Shown: positions 22,603-34,189, counted from the stretch's first letter. The stretch: DNA of 64,000 bases from Thinopyrum elongatum (GCA_011799875.1 CM022303.1:734323321-734387320), one strand, 5' to 3'. Program-made: numbers and translations. Notes: generated by a model not told the origin, from the letters alone.

Positions 22603-24621
22603 TGTAGGAGATATGCCCTAGAGGAAATAATAAATGTTATTATTTATCCCCATGTTTGTAATTATGTTCATGTTCCATGCTATAACTACTATGGTTCTCG
22701 AGTCCACAATAACCACGAGGCTCGAAGGAAGACTCATATGCACGTGTGCAATAATAAACGGTAAAATATATTCCTAGTTTGGCCTCTAAGACTAGCTCAA
22801 GTGTTGCATGATGGTTCTGTTTTCCTAATCATGGGCATGACTATGCCAGCAACTTTGAGGGCACAATGTTAGGAGAACACTTGTGTTGAATCGACCTGAT
22901 TGATGTTATGCTATGAGATATATTCATCATAAGTTAATGGTTAATAACATAGAGAAAGTTAATGTTTGCATAATTCCTTAGACCATGAGAGTATCGAGTT
23001 CCTTCATGCTTAATTCATGAACTTTGGGGTTTGTTAAACGTCATCCGTAACTGGGTGGTTATTACGGCGGCTTACGGGTTCATGGGAAAGTATGACAAGT
23101 GACTTGATAGCTCAAGATTGGGATTTGCTTCTCCGACGATGGAGAGATATCTCTGGGCCCTCTCAGTGTTGCGGTATCCATCATCGTCTGGCCAGACACA
23201 TTGTGATTTGATCACAGGGATGCCGGAACACGGGAACAAGAAAAGAGAACAAAACCGGCAACGAGGTAACTGGCATAGTGGACAAGTTGTTGATCCACGG
23301 GGATGCCGATAAATCTCACCTCAGGTTTTTGTAACATATCGCGAAGCATCAGGAATAGCACATGGCAACTGGAGGTTCACTTGAATATTTATTCGTGTGG
23401 GTATAGGGGTCAATATGGGTGTCCACGGCTCCGATGTTGATCAATGATCGGAAAGTGTTCCGGTCATGTCTATACTTCACCGAACCTATAGGGTCACACA
23501 CTTAAGGGTAATCTATCTGCTGAATTCTAGAGAGGGAGTCTGAGAGAAAGTCACCGGAAAAGTTTCAGAGACGACGGAAAAGTTCCAGAGAGAAAACTAG
23601 AAGTGTTTCGTAGCTGCCGGAATTGTTTCGGAGGAAACAAAAATGTTTCGGAATAAAACCATCATACCAGAAATGTTTCGGAGGGCATCCAGAATATTTT
23701 AGAAGGTGCCAGAAATGTTATGGGACCTTCGGGAATTTTTTTCGGAAATTACACGCGGGAAAACATTTTGTCCCAGCGAGAGGGGACAAGATCCCACGTT
23801 TCGTGGGGGATGTTTTTGGGGGCGCCCCCTTTAGGGGGCAGCCCCCTTGTTGGTGGACAAGGTCTTGGGGGGCCCTCCATGGTGGGGGCAGCCCCCACAT
23901 ATTGTGGGATGCATTGGGAGGAGGTGGCAGCCCCATGTTGAGGCGCCATGGTGGAAAGGGGGCGCCCCCATAAGACAACTCCCCACCTTTCGTGGGAGCT
24001 TGTTTTGTGGGGGGGCCCACATGTTTTTGGTGTCTCAAATTTCAGCCCCTCCACCCGTCCTTCTCCTATAAATAGAGGTGGAGAGGGGCTCTCCGCACTC
24101 ACTCCAACTCTCTCACCAAATGGCATGCATGATCTGCCTTTCTTCTCTCCCTCCCACGAAATAGTTTCGTAGAGCCGAAAGGCTGTCTGGGTTCTTATGG
24201 GAACTAGTTCTGGACGGCGACGCCCTGCCGGATAGGTGACACCATATGTCTGCAACCCCGTAGAGAGGTCGTAGGTTCGATCTTTTGCCCGAGGGGCTGT
24301 TCGAGTGTCCTTCCGAAGAGTTGTCCGAGTGACCGTCTGAGTTTCGAGGGTCCTCCCGGAGGGCTGTCCGTGACACCGTCCGAGTGACTTTCCGACCGCC
24401 TCCCGAAGGGCTGTCCGAGAGGCAGTCAGGGGAGTACATCCTCGCGGTTGGGAGGTTGTAAATCCTACCTGCGGGGATCTGCACTGATGATCTACATCAA
24501 CTCTACTTCCGCTGCGCTACGAGTCGGTAACGATCAAATCAATCCTTGTATGCATCTCCATAGTGATCCTGGCCTGGTGCGTAGGTCGGAATTTTTTTAT
24601 TTTCTGTCACGTTCCCCAACA
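22603..24621 (+). repeat. 3' LTR of the copia element
   Basis: 2,019 bp from TGTAGGAG to CCCCAACA. A TATA box (TATAAATA) lies at 24067-24074. Upstream of it, 23815-23970 is packed with short G5-C5 palindromes. The U5 side ends in a typical GTTCCCCAACA tip. Confidence 0.85.
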
Positions 24622-24930
24622 CTCCTGTGCCACACACCCCTCTATGGCATCAGGAGCATTGGAGTTGTCCTCTCAGACCTCATCCTCGGTAGCCTTGGAG
24701 GTGGCCTACCTATGTTTTGCGGCTGAGAGAGCGGCCTACGTCATCTCTTTAGCACCAATTGTCAAGTGAATTTCAGTTTTTCAGCCCATAGATTCGTGCA
24801 AAACTACCACGCTATCATCTATTGCGCGCTCAGTCTTCCTGGTGGGGCAACAAGAGATAGACTTGGACCACCTTCCTTTCGCGATGGCCGCCACAGCGAG
24901 AACTTCCCACCAATGATTTGTGGTTTAGAT
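24622..24930 (-). pseudogene. LINE fragment, continuation of the 20988-21822 copy
   Basis: The - strand holds a mostly open frame with a few stops (for example AAIAKGRWSKSISCCPT). It runs into the copia right end at 24621 and would continue into the LINE reading frame left of 21823. A CTCCT direct repeat at 21818-21822 and 24622-24626 supports the idea that one LINE was split by the copia insertion. Confidence 0.5.
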
Positions 24931-25328
24931 TATGCCTAGGTCTAACCTATCACTTCCTGGTAAAAATAGCTTTATTTGCATAGACTAGGGATCATCTCAT
25001 TGCCCTTGAGGCACAAATGGCAAGCGGGCCTATTATGAAGCCACCCCTATTGCTAGGTTTTTGTCACCGAGGATTTTGCTACAAAGGACCAACCAAGTAA
25101 AGAGATTGTATTTAGGCACGGCCTCGGCAATCCATAAATTCAGTGAGCGAAAGCTTTGCTGGTGAGCAATGAAGAGTTGTATATGGTTTTAAAATAATAG
25201 GGCGTCTAAGATTCAACAAAACCACAAAGGCTCGTAATAATATATAGCATACTACAAATAACATTATATCACCGGTCTAAAATGTTGAGATATGTATATA
25301 TTAACATAATTATTTTGTGTAACTAACC
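24931..25328. other. No recognised feature
   Basis: AT-rich sequence, possibly the remaining upstream part of the decayed LINE. No open frame or repeat structure that I can support. Confidence 0.4.
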
Positions 25329-25970
25329 TGTTGTGAGAATAATTAGTTCTACTGGGATCCCGTCTACCCCAGATGTCATTTACATGGCAAATTTTCCTAG
25401 TCAGGTCAAATCGACAAAAGTGTAAGCAACTAGCCATGGTCAAAAAGTCAGAGAAGTAATAAAGAAACTAAAAAGAAAAACTCAAGAGATGAAGGCCCAA
25501 GAGAAAGAAGCCCATTAGGTGAAAGGATGAGTGGGCTAGTCCACCATGGACCACCCCATCCTCCCTAGTCCATAATGGACTAGTGGACTATAAATTATCT
25601 AGCTTGCCAGCATACCTACCACCTCAAGGGTTCATTTGTGATGGACTGCTAGCCTATAAAAGCCCTCCAGGGCGCATACTCTATTCACTCATACTTGAAT
25701 AAACTCAAAGGGAAAGCACATCTCCTCCAATGAACCTTGTAAAGCTTGGGCTAGGTATCGAGATTCGAGGGACATTGAAATGTTCGGATCGACCGGAGAA
25801 AGATTGCTTTCAATTTGGCTGTGTCTACGGACATCTGTGAGCCAAGCGTTTCTCTCATCATCTCTCATAACATAGGAGTAGGTCTTGCTCCACCAGGCGA
25901 CCAAACAAATTAAAAAAAAATTGACGTGTTAACTTGTCGGTGTATGATGACGGCTCTCGTACACACCCTA
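25329..25970 (+). repeat. Possible solo LTR or LTR-like promoter region
   Basis: It starts TGTTGTGAG and holds a TATA box (CTATAAAAGCCC) near 25655, about 325 bp in. The tail is pyrimidine-rich with a poly-A stretch near 25912. I found no clean matching end or target duplication, so this could equally be a diverged retroelement leader. Confidence 0.3.
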
Positions 25971-26718
25971 GCTAACTTTACATCGCAGAGCACGGACCAC
26001 GAGATACCTCTAATCCTATGATGTCTTGACCATGATAACATACTCAAAACTAAAGTTTAATTTGACAGTTTATCCACCAATTTAGATCTACAATTTTTCA
26101 TATATTTTTTAAACGTAAATTTTGAATATATTATAAAAGTGCATGACGGTAAACCAAAGAAACATGAACATTGATAAAGCCCGCTAGCAAATGTGCTCTC
26201 GCTATAGTGTCGTACGTATTTTCTTTTCACTGACGCCACCACATGCAGTAGTGCTTACCCAAGAAAGCATGACAAGATGCATGTATCCACATCACATCGT
26301 CCGTGCTACCGTCCAGCAGCGATCTCCCAAAGACACATCAACCATATATCAGTACAATTAGTAGCATCAGGCCAAAGACTACGGCATATTTCACACCCCA
26401 GCATTTAGGCGATTCCAGCATTTAGACAATTAGTAGCATCAGGACAAGGAAAAGGACGATGAAAATAATCGTCCAAGTCACCGTTCGCCAGCAGGTTCAT
26501 TCACCGTTCCTGGCCAAGTCGAGGCCCTCCGGCCCGTACAATTTTAATCAGCCCTGTCTCTTTCTTCATGAGAGAAATATCCGTTTCGTGCACGTGAAAC
26601 TGATGGCGCACGGTCTCATCATACTATTGAGGATTGTCACAGCATAGATACGTTAAGCACCTTAATTTGGCAGCTATTCAAGAGTCATCCCCATCGACAA
26701 ACACCTTTGTGCTTAGAT
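25971..26718. other. No recognised feature
   Basis: Unique-looking, moderately AT-rich DNA without long open frames or obvious terminal repeats. Confidence 0.4.
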
Positions 26719-28880
26719 GTTTTTTTTTTCAAAAAGGAGGATTACACCCGATCTCTGCATCAAGCGATGCACGCAACCATTTTATTATACTATTCAATAG
26801 GAAAGCGACAGAACAAATATATGGATCAACCCAAAGCCACATGCCTGGCAACCATTGTCACTACACCTACAAGCTTGATGATGTGCCCTGACCACGCATC
26901 AACACACACCATCTAATCCGGTGGCCTCACCAAGCTGCCCAATGGCGAGCCGAGAGCACCAACCAGTCAGGGGCGGAGACGGGGGGGGGGGGGGGGGGGG
27001 GGGGCGAGCAGGGGCTAGACCCCCCCCAACGATGCGGCCCCCCTCAATGTTTCACGCAGCATACTAGTAGTTTATATGCTAATTGGCCGGAGCTAATGGC
27101 AACTTAATTAGTAAGTCAGCCCATAATTGATTTTCTTTTTGAGAAATCAGCCCATAATTGATACTAATCCGTGTAGTACACAAACCGAAGCCCAGCCCAC
27201 TTTGACCATCGGTTGTGAAAGTCTGGAAGCCTACATGCACGTATGCTCTTTCAGTAATTTGGGAGGACCATCGGTTGTCATCTAGGGTTCGTGCCGCCGC
27301 TCGTGGCTTGCTGCTCCCGCCGCCTCGCTTCCATCCGCAGAGTGCTGCCCCAGTTTACCGGCCGCCGGTAGCTAGCAAACTACTCAGATCCCTATATGGA
27401 CGCAGGTTGCTACGACGGTGTTAGTCACTCTGTTGATTCAGATATGGAGCCTCGTCATTAAGTCAATCAAAGCATTTGCGCGTGGTCTAGGGTTCGGTTT
27501 CAAAGGTACACCAACATACACTCTCCCTACTGCTAGTACTTCTTATGGACTACGACAAAGCAGCTAACTATTCTAGCAAATAAGATAACAGATCAATCTA
27601 CTAATTAGACGTTTCTTTGAACCTTTTAGAAAATATTGCTACTAATTGCCATCATTCTGTACATAATTAAATTTCTTAGTTGTATGATCGATACATCTTC
27701 TAGGCAATATTTTACAAGCTAAGAATTAGATTTTGTACATATAGATAATTGTTATAGAAGGCTATTTACGATGGTTAACAAAAAAGAGGTTTATTTACAA
27801 CGCTTTGTGGGGTGCGAAATTTTCAGTTTTCGACTCGCCCCCCCTATGTCCAATTCCTGGCTCCGCCCCTGCAACCAGTCTAGCAGACCCTCTGCGTGCA
27901 CCGCATGTGCACACTCAAGAATCAGCCGCCATCTTTCCGCTGTCCCATCTTCAGGAGCGATCAACTCATTCACCTTGTCAGGCCATTCTGCCGTCGACGC
28001 CACCACGGCACCAGACTGCGCCACCGCCCTGTGCTCATCCATCAAGATGCATCCATCGCCGAGACTCAACTGCACCATGCCTCCAAGTCCCGCCATCGTC
28101 GACGGGTAGATGACACGCCGCCGCCAAGACCGCACCACCGCCCTATGCTCATCCACACCACCGTCGTCGCTAGAGCCCTTGCCCGGAGCCCCCCACCCAT
28201 AAGCACCCTCTCCCGAGAATCCACACCTCCCAAGACGCCGTCTCCATGGAGGGCATGATGCGCATGGCGCCGCCACCGCCCAATCCTAGGCGGATTTTGG
28301 ACTTTTGTCTAGGAGGGGAGTTGGGGGTCTATAGGAGGGAGCTCTGCTGCACCTTCAAGTAGAAGTACGATACCGGAAGACGTCGCCGATGCCGGGCCGA
28401 GCTAGCCAACCAAAGTTTCCTCTGGTCCCAATCCTACACCACCAACATCCATCTGCTCCGGATCCGGCATGAGCCGCAACGGGAACCTCCAGAGAAGAGA
28501 GTGCTATTGGGACGAACAACCTTCCAGATCTGGCGATGAGGACGATCGCTCGGCTCCGCGCTTATCGCTCGCTGGCACCTCCCCACCCTCGTGGCCGAGG
28601 CGCCGACCAGACCACTGCCCCCAAACGCCGTCAGCCGCGGAGACGGTGCTGCTTCTCCAACCAGGGCCGCCGCCATGGAGTGCACAGCCCTCCGACGAGG
28701 GACCGAGCGACGAGATCCCCGCCGCCACCCTCACCGGCGACCGCGCATGCTTGCCCGGCAGCCTCCACTGGTGGCGGCACGGGAGATGTGTAGGAGTGGG
28801 GTGGCGGCGCGGGGCGAAACCCTAATCACCTCCCGTGCCGCCCGTGAGGACGACGCGGGGGCAGTTTGACTCTGGCAATC
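26719..28880 (-). pseudogene. Retroposed sequence with poly(A) tail on the - strand, split by a hAT-like element
   Basis: A T10 run at 26720-26729, followed by CAAAAAGGAGG and a CTGCATCAAGCGATGCA segment, resembles the 3' end of grass LINE-type retroposons read on the - strand. The segment continues on the far side of the hAT-like insertion (27872 onward) as GC-rich sequence to about 28880. Frames in the GC-rich part are overlapping in both directions and none has a recognised domain. It could be a LINE 3' part or a processed gene copy. Confidence 0.35.
26968..27871. mobile_element. Non-autonomous hAT-like DNA transposon
   Basis: 904 bp bounded by perfect 11-bp terminal inverted repeats (CAGGGGCGGAG at 26968; CTCCGCCCCTG ending 27871) and flanked by the identical 8-bp duplication CAACCAGT at 26960-26967 and 27872-27879. 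The 8-bp duplication and CAGGGGCGGA terminus are hallmarks of the hAT superfamily. The left end has a 24-base G run at 26981-27004. There is no transposase. Inside, TCAGCCCATAATTGAT occurs twice around 27115-27165. A 69-codon + frame (27215) is Arg/Pro-rich and not recognised. Confidence 0.88.
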
Positions 28881-29107
28881 TGCGCTCTGTGATTAGATGG
28901 TACATCAATAAATCAGTACATTTGAAGAAACTTGGTGCTTGCCTAAACCTCGGACGAGATCAAGAACAAGAACAGTAAGTTCTCTTTTGCGCTCTAAATA
29001 GAATCTAGAAGTGCCCCTAAAAAAAGTCTGGAAGTGATACAAGGGCAGAAAAGTTCAGCTTATGCGGTCCAGTTGTTGCGGGGTTAGGAAAGTTGCTACC
29101 TTGTTTC
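28881..29107. other. No recognised feature
   Basis: Short AT-rich stretch leading into the LINE fragment. Nothing that I can support. Confidence 0.4.
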
Positions 29108-29395
29108 AGTAGTCGTGGTTTTTAGGCAAGAAGGTGATTCTAAAGTTCTAACTAAGGATAGCTTGTTAAGACACAATTGGCAGGGGAGCAAATCTCGTAG
29201 TTTCTATGGGCAAGATGACTTACATTTTGAGTGTGATGTGGCATGCTTCGTTTGGGGCATTGTGCACATCGCTTTAAAAATCGAAACCCCCGCTAATGTT
29301 ACTCATATGCCGGGACCTTGGTTAGGAGGCATTGATTGGGGGTTGCGCTCAGAAATTTTAGTTGGGGCAGTAGCTACTTGTTGGTAATTTAGTTA
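29108..29395 (+). pseudogene. LINE fragment: zinc-binding region C-terminal to reverse transcriptase
   Basis: An 90-codon + frame with TKDSLLRHNWQGS, FECDVACFVWGIVHIAL and WLGGIDWGLRSEILVGA. This matches the layout of the zf-RVT region found after the RT in plant LINEs (K-D-x-L-x-x-R-x-W-x-G, then C and H pairs). The first Cys pair is lost: the position normally reading CxFC is SRSFYG. It is a 5'- and 3'-truncated relic. Confidence 0.72.
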
Positions 29396-30147
29396 TGACG
29401 TAATGATATTACTTTTTTATAAAAAAGCCACGTCTCACTCAAGGCAAGTCATCTTCAGATGCACAAATCTTCTTTGATCCTAGGCACCATCCCAGAAGCC
29501 GGAGTTCGAGAAGAATGTAGTGCTGGGGAGCAAACGTTTGGAAGCAATTGTTTCAACGTTGTTTGCTACTGATACATGGCGCCCTTCAGCCGGTGACTAG
29601 AGGTCAAGGGCTTGAGCAGGGACTAGGTGTGGAGGAAGGACTGTTTCTACAAGGAATTTTTTTAGGGGAGCAGACCATCGCCATCCAACGATCTTGATTT
29701 TCCCTATTATTTATCGGACATCCAATTAGTAAATATAAGATTCAAATTGTAGTTACCGAAAAATATGCTTGTACTTTGGCAAAATGGAACTGAAAAATGT
29801 TTGGAATGGAATTATTTTGTATCTGACATTTAAATGCAATATATTTCAAATAATTTGCTGTGTTTTCTTTGAAAATATATCAAGATTCTTCAACAAATCT
29901 AGCAGAATTATATCTTAAATGGGTAAAAAAGTAACTGAAATTTCAGCAATATTAGACCTGGAACAAAATTATATATGCTCTCTTTTAAATAACATACTGC
30001 TCATGTCTCATCATTCATTGCGTTTTATAGTTGCTGCTCCATATAAACCAATGGGAAGAAGCAATAAGTTGATCCATCTCACATGAGGAAGAACACAACC
30101 ACGAAATAAATCTTCACTGAAACTATTCATTGCAAGCATGGAATATT
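29396..30147. other. AT-rich spacer
   Basis: No coding or repeat structure that I can support. Confidence 0.4.
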
Positions 30148-30830
30148 TTTTGAAACGGAGGCAAAAGATTTGCCTCTACCATTAATTAAGTAGAGGAGAA
30201 TTGCCCAGTTAATTGCGGAAAACCAGGCTAAAAACTGTTACAAACTAGTCCTAGGAAGGTGAACAAGCAACAACCCAACAAAGCATGCAGACTACTTCCA
30301 AACCATGAAGCCACACGACCACCATGTCAGATCGACAAATGCTACGAACACGTTACTGTTGCAAACTCCCGACACATGGGCCTTAACCTCACAAAGGTAC
30401 CACCAACAATCGGCTGCAACTTGAGGAAAACACATTACAACGACAACAGACAGAACCAAAAACCACGATGACAGCCCAAGATTCACTACAGCACATCTAT
30501 ACGAATAAATTTGTCGAACCACATCTACCACAATTTGGGGTAAAGAAAACCCCACACCTGCGCAGACCAAGAACACAGTCAAGAGCCTGCGGTGGCCAGC
30601 TGAGAGTTGAGGTGGTCGGCTCCCGACGGCTATCGAAGCGGTGGCAGGCATGCCCGATCTTGGGGCACAAGATGGCGAGGATCCTAGATCCGATCGTAGG
30701 GAGGCCGCCTTCATATGCTAGGCCACCCGGGTCAACGGATCACGCTAGATTTGTCACATACGTCTGCGCCACCAAGCCGGCGGAGGCAGCTCCAACAACG
30801 ACCGGTCGCAGCCGCCCACTGCCTCCCCCT
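30148..30830 (-). mobile_element. 3' end of a LINE-type retroposon, reverse orientation
   Basis: On the - strand the segment ends TGCCTCCGTTTCAAAAAATA. The hairpin GAGGCAAA-AGA-TTTGCCTC (30158-30176) sits just before the tail, a structure often seen at 3' ends of grass L1 elements. A 140-codon - frame at 30714-30292 is Cys/Val/Trp-rich without a domain, in line with a LINE 3' UTR. The 5' limit is unclear. Confidence 0.45.
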
Positions 30831-30965
30831 CGCTAGCCGGCGTTCCCCTGTCCGGCGAGGGGGCCACATACGTACGTGATATTATGTCCAACACACACGC
30901 TCTAGCTAGCCAGCTAAGGAGTTGAAAAACGTACAGTATATATGTACACACGAGCTGGCTAAAGG

Positions 30966-31406
30966 CTAAAGCTTAAGGTTAAGATCAAGCTGCTCCTGCT
31001 TCTCGTCGTCATCAGGACGCGCCGTCGTGGTGGCCGGCGCCGCGGCGTGGACAGGTGGGAGGAAGAGGTGGGCGTTCCAATTGCCGGCCCTCTCCTTCTT
31101 GTGTGCGTTCTGGTGGCCCCCCAGCGCCTGCGACTTGAGGAACTTTCTCTCACGGAAGAGGCAGAAGAGCCTAGATGATCTCGCGCGACTGACACCACGG
31201 CCATTGCCGCCGTCACCGGCAGCGTTGGCAGTGATGTCTGACGTGGCCCAAATAGAGGAGGATGGGTGTGCTGCTGCTGGTAACGGTGGTGGTGGCATAG
31301 GGGCCAGCGTCAGAGACAGGTCTAGAGAAGCAGCTGCTGCTGCAGGGGATGCCTGAGTCACCATTGATTTAATTGGAGAAGAAGCTAGGGGAAGCTTGGC
31401 CTTCAC
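30966..31406 (-). CDS. Single C2H2 zinc-finger protein with EAR motifs (KNUCKLES/ZFP-like)
   Basis: This is a single-exon frame of 146 codons and the best host-gene candidate here. Residues 82-102 form one plant Q-type C2H2 finger, with the hallmark QALGGH (93-98) in [15 protein letters not shown]. An EAR-like LDLSLTL lies at 28-34 and a C-terminal EAR motif (LDLNLKL, 140-146), the layout of small plant repressors that recruit TOPLESS-type corepressors. Oddly the finger reads C82-L-F-R85: the second zinc-binding Cys is Arg (CGT, one base from TGT), while H98 and H102 are kept. Either it is a finger-dead copy or a base error. The start is the first ATG, about 57 bp below a TATA box. No other gene shares the locus. 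Confidence 0.85.
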   Translation of the reverse strand: MKAKLPLASSPIKSMVTQASPAAAAASLDLSLTLAPMPPPPLPAAAHPSSSIWATSDITANAAGDGGNGRGVSRARSSRLFCLFRERKFLKSQALGGHQNAHKKERAGNWNAHLFLPPVHAAAPATTTARPDDDEKQEQLDLNLKL

Positions 31407-31462
31407 TCTCTAGCCTAGACATAGCGAGCGAGCTAAGCTGAGCTGAAGTGTGGCGATGGAGG

Positions 31463-31468
31463 TTTATA
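31463..31468 (-). promoter_or_regulatory. TATA box of the zinc-finger gene
   Basis: On the - strand TATAAA within GGTTATAAACC lies 57 bp upstream of the ATG, giving a short predicted leader of about 25-30 bases. Confidence 0.6.
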
Positions 31469-31790
31469 ACCTGGTGGTGGCCATGGGTGGAGCATGAAAG
31501 GAAGCATGCCACATTTGCTAGTTACTGCGAGTGGCATGCACTAACGTCCGTCCAACACGGGTGCCCTAATCCGGCCAGCCACGGAGGAGCACGTACGCAC
31601 GACACCGACCAATCATGGCTACAGAAGTACATGTACCCATGTACGTATATATAGTAGCTAACCTAGCTACTACAGTACTAATCCTACTCGGTGATTGATT
31701 CCTATCCGAACCGGAGAGGACTCGTGGTTAATTCCAACACTAGCTAGGCCGGCCGGAAGGTAGCTCCGCTAGGCTAGCTTCTTCCATATA

Positions 31791-32026
31791 CTCGCTCCGT
31801 TCCAAAATATAGGGCGCCCGCATTTTTCGAGGTTTAACTTTGACCATAAATTTAACCAGTGAGACAGACTGTGCGGGAGCAAAAATTATACCAGTGAATT
31901 CGTATTCGAAAGAAGTTTTCAATTATATAATTTTTGCTTCCGCCGCAATCGGTCTTGTTAGTTAAATTTATGGTCAAAATTGAAACACGAAAACCGAGGA
32001 CGCACTATATTTTGGAACGGAGGGAG
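31791..32026. mobile_element. Stowaway MITE upstream of the zinc-finger gene
   Basis: 236 bp with terminal inverted repeats CTCGCTCCGTTCCAAAATAT and its partner ATATTTTGGAACGGAGGGAG, flanked by TA on both sides (31789-31790, 32027-32028). Tc1/mariner-type MITE. It lies about 385 bp upstream of the zinc-finger ATG. Confidence 0.95.
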
Positions 32027-32660
32027 TATTGCTTTCACTCTAGTAGCTTAGCTAGTAGTGTTACTGGCTAGCATGGGATGAGATGGGTCTGGAAGGGGCG
32101 TACCACGCGCTAAATCTGAGATCGCATTATTGCGAGGTGCACTAACGACCAGGCCCCCACTGGCCATAGCTGACCACAGAGGAACACCTGCCCAAAAGGA
32201 CATCGAGGTAGACCATGGCTACAGAGGCTGTAACAGTTTGGCAGCGACTCTTGTCGATCAATCGTGCATTATTGATCCTATTCTTTTTTTTCCTAATCTT
32301 TTCTAGAAAGGTCGAAAGCGGGGCGAAACTGCACCTGAACTATGTTTCCATTCGACAAAAGATACTAGTTTCTGTTTGAATGTAAAGTGTTTTTAAAACC
32401 ACGGTTTTGAGAAACCAGTACTTTTTAAACGAGAGACCCGGAATACCACGGTCCACGAATACTACAGTTTTTTCATGTTTCACGGTTTATAAAAAAGAGA
32501 TGGAAAGTAGATTTTTAATTACTCCCAAAAAACTACGGTATTAAGAGTACCATGGTTTGCACGTAAAACTATGGTTTTTACTGGAACCAAACACCGCAAA
32601 GCATTTAAAACTATGTTTTTTTAGATACCGTGGTATTTGGAAATAAAAACTCTAAAAATA
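32027..32660. other. AT-rich spacer with repeated ACCACGGT/ACTATGGT words
   Basis: The words ACCACGGT, ACTACGGT, ACCATGGT and ACTATGGT recur between about 32398 and 32635, along with TTTTAAA-type words. It looks like a decayed MITE or minisatellite, but no terminal repeats were found. Confidence 0.35.
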
Positions 32661-32900
32661 CTCACTTCGTTTCTTTTTAATTGGTGTATGTTTTCATGCA
32701 TGGAAACTGCAATGATTTGAGGATAATTTGGGACTAAAATGCCCCTGGTTACAACGTTGGTTAGAATAGTAGTTACCGACGACTGATTAATGATCCTTCC
32801 AATTCTAGATGGTAGAATACTTGGATACAAATAAAATATACCTAACAATTTGGAATTTACCTCAAATACAAATACACCTAATAAAAAGGAACAGCGGGAG
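32661..32900. mobile_element. Second Stowaway-like MITE
   Basis: 240 bp with imperfect terminal inverted repeats (CTCACTTCGTTTCTTTTTAA against the complement of AAAAAGGAACAGCGGGAG), flanked by TA at 32659-32660 and 32901-32902. Confidence 0.88.
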
Positions 32901-32929
32901 TAATTTGCCTCCAAATGATATTACAAAAA

Positions 32930-33260
32930 TGGGGAGCTGATGGGCACGCCCAAGCTAGCGTTGTGAGGCCAACTTATGGCAAAACTTTGAATCCAAGTCA
33001 TGTGCATGTATTTACAAGGAGAGCCAGTGCCAAAAGCATAACCTGATATTCCGGGCCATGTTAGCATGGCGTGGGTGGTGGTCATCCCTGGAAAAAATGG
33101 TGTTGCGGCTCTTCCAAATGCTCCAGAGGATGCCGTTGTTCGCGGTGGAGCGAAGCTTTGGAGGAGTAGGCAGGGAGGACATGGCAGAATATATTTTTGG
33201 TGGCAGGTAATGTTTTCGTCGACAGTGAGGCGCCACTTCGTCAATCTTAAAACTCCATGA
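32930..33260 (-). pseudogene. LINE fragment: region C-terminal to reverse transcriptase
   Basis: The - strand encodes a NNGILWSIWKSRNTIFS segment. The IWKxRN box follows the zf-RVT domain in plant LINEs. The sequence around it is short and frame-broken. It is probably unrelated to the + strand fragment at 29108. Confidence 0.6.
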
Positions 33261-33639
33261 CTCTGGTCTTCTGTAGGCGTTGATGTCTACATGTGGATGT
33301 ACGTGACTGTGTTAGTCTACACTGTACTCGGTGTTACTAAAGAAATCATTACTCGATGATGTACGAACAAAATTTCGACACGTCTAGGCTTATACTTTTC
33401 AGATGGTAGCCTCAACAAAGTATACCCATGGATTAGGATCTTCAACATCAGTAGCATATATACCTTTCTTCTCTTTGTCCTCTTCAATCTAGCCCCGGGG
33501 CAGGGACACAGACCGAATCTAGACATGTGAGTGCAGACATATCGGCACATTACAGGAAGACCTAGGCATATGCGACCCATTCATCAAAATGATTAATTGA
33601 AGATTAATTAAATTATGCTAACAATTAGCCTAAATTTAT
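33261..33639. other. No recognised feature
   Basis: No coding or repeat structure that I can support. Confidence 0.4.
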
Positions 33640-34110
33640 TATTGAAAACATTCCCTTTGGTATGTTCCCTACATGAATGATATGTATCTTGAAAATTTCA
33701 TCCATGTTTTATCTAAGCTTTTCAATGTTTCTTCAAAGTTTCATCCACGTATCATCTTAAATTGAAGTTTCTTCAATGTTCATCAACATTTCATCCATGT
33801 TTGTTCTTAACTTCAAGTTTTCTTCAAAGTTACACAAAATCTTGACATTTTTCCATACGTCAATGAAAGTTTTCTCTTCCAAAGTTCATCCATGTTTCAT
33901 TTTAGCTTAAGTTTTCTTCAAAGTTTCACAAAAAATCTAGACATGAATATTCTTGGAAAGTTTTCTTCGAAGTTGGAAGGTTTCATTATGTTTCATCTTA
34001 GATTGATGTTCTCTTAAAAGTTTCTTCAATGTTTGATCCATGTCTGATTTTAGCTTGAATCTTCTTCAAAGTTTCAGAAAATATTTAAATTTTCCCATAC
34101 ATCAATGATA
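33640..34110. repeat. Degenerate minisatellite-like region (CTTCAAAGTTTCATCCATGTT words)
   Basis: Phrases like TTCATCCATGTTT, ATCTTAGCTT, TCTTCAAAGTTTCA recur about every 60-70 bases across roughly 470 bp with much divergence. Two larger copies of a phrase ending CCATACRTCAATGA (near 33855 and 34095) suggest a higher-order duplication. Function unknown. Confidence 0.55.
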
Positions 34111-34189
34111 TGGCCTTGATGCATTTTGATGCGCCCTAAACAATTAACAGTCCACGCATGCTTGGTATTTACTGAACACATTAAGACTA

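Larger units (their letters stand above)
21823..24621 (+). mobile_element. Collapsed copia (BARE/Angela-like) element inside the LINE
   Basis: It has a 66-bp stub of the LTR start (about 21825-21890), about 700 bp of 3' internal region, and a full 3' LTR (22603-24621). CTCCT flanks both sides. The left LTR tip is degenerate (TATAGGAG for TGTAGGAG). Most of the 5' LTR, gag and pol is deleted. The 3' LTR start (TGTAGGAGATATGCCCTAGA) and the preceding purine tract are typical of Angela/BARE-type copia elements. Confidence 0.8.

Noticed and set aside
27771..28276. Overlapping frames on both strands in the GC-rich segment around 27800-28300
   Set aside because: They cross the hAT right terminus at 27871, so they are chance fusions of transposon and flank.
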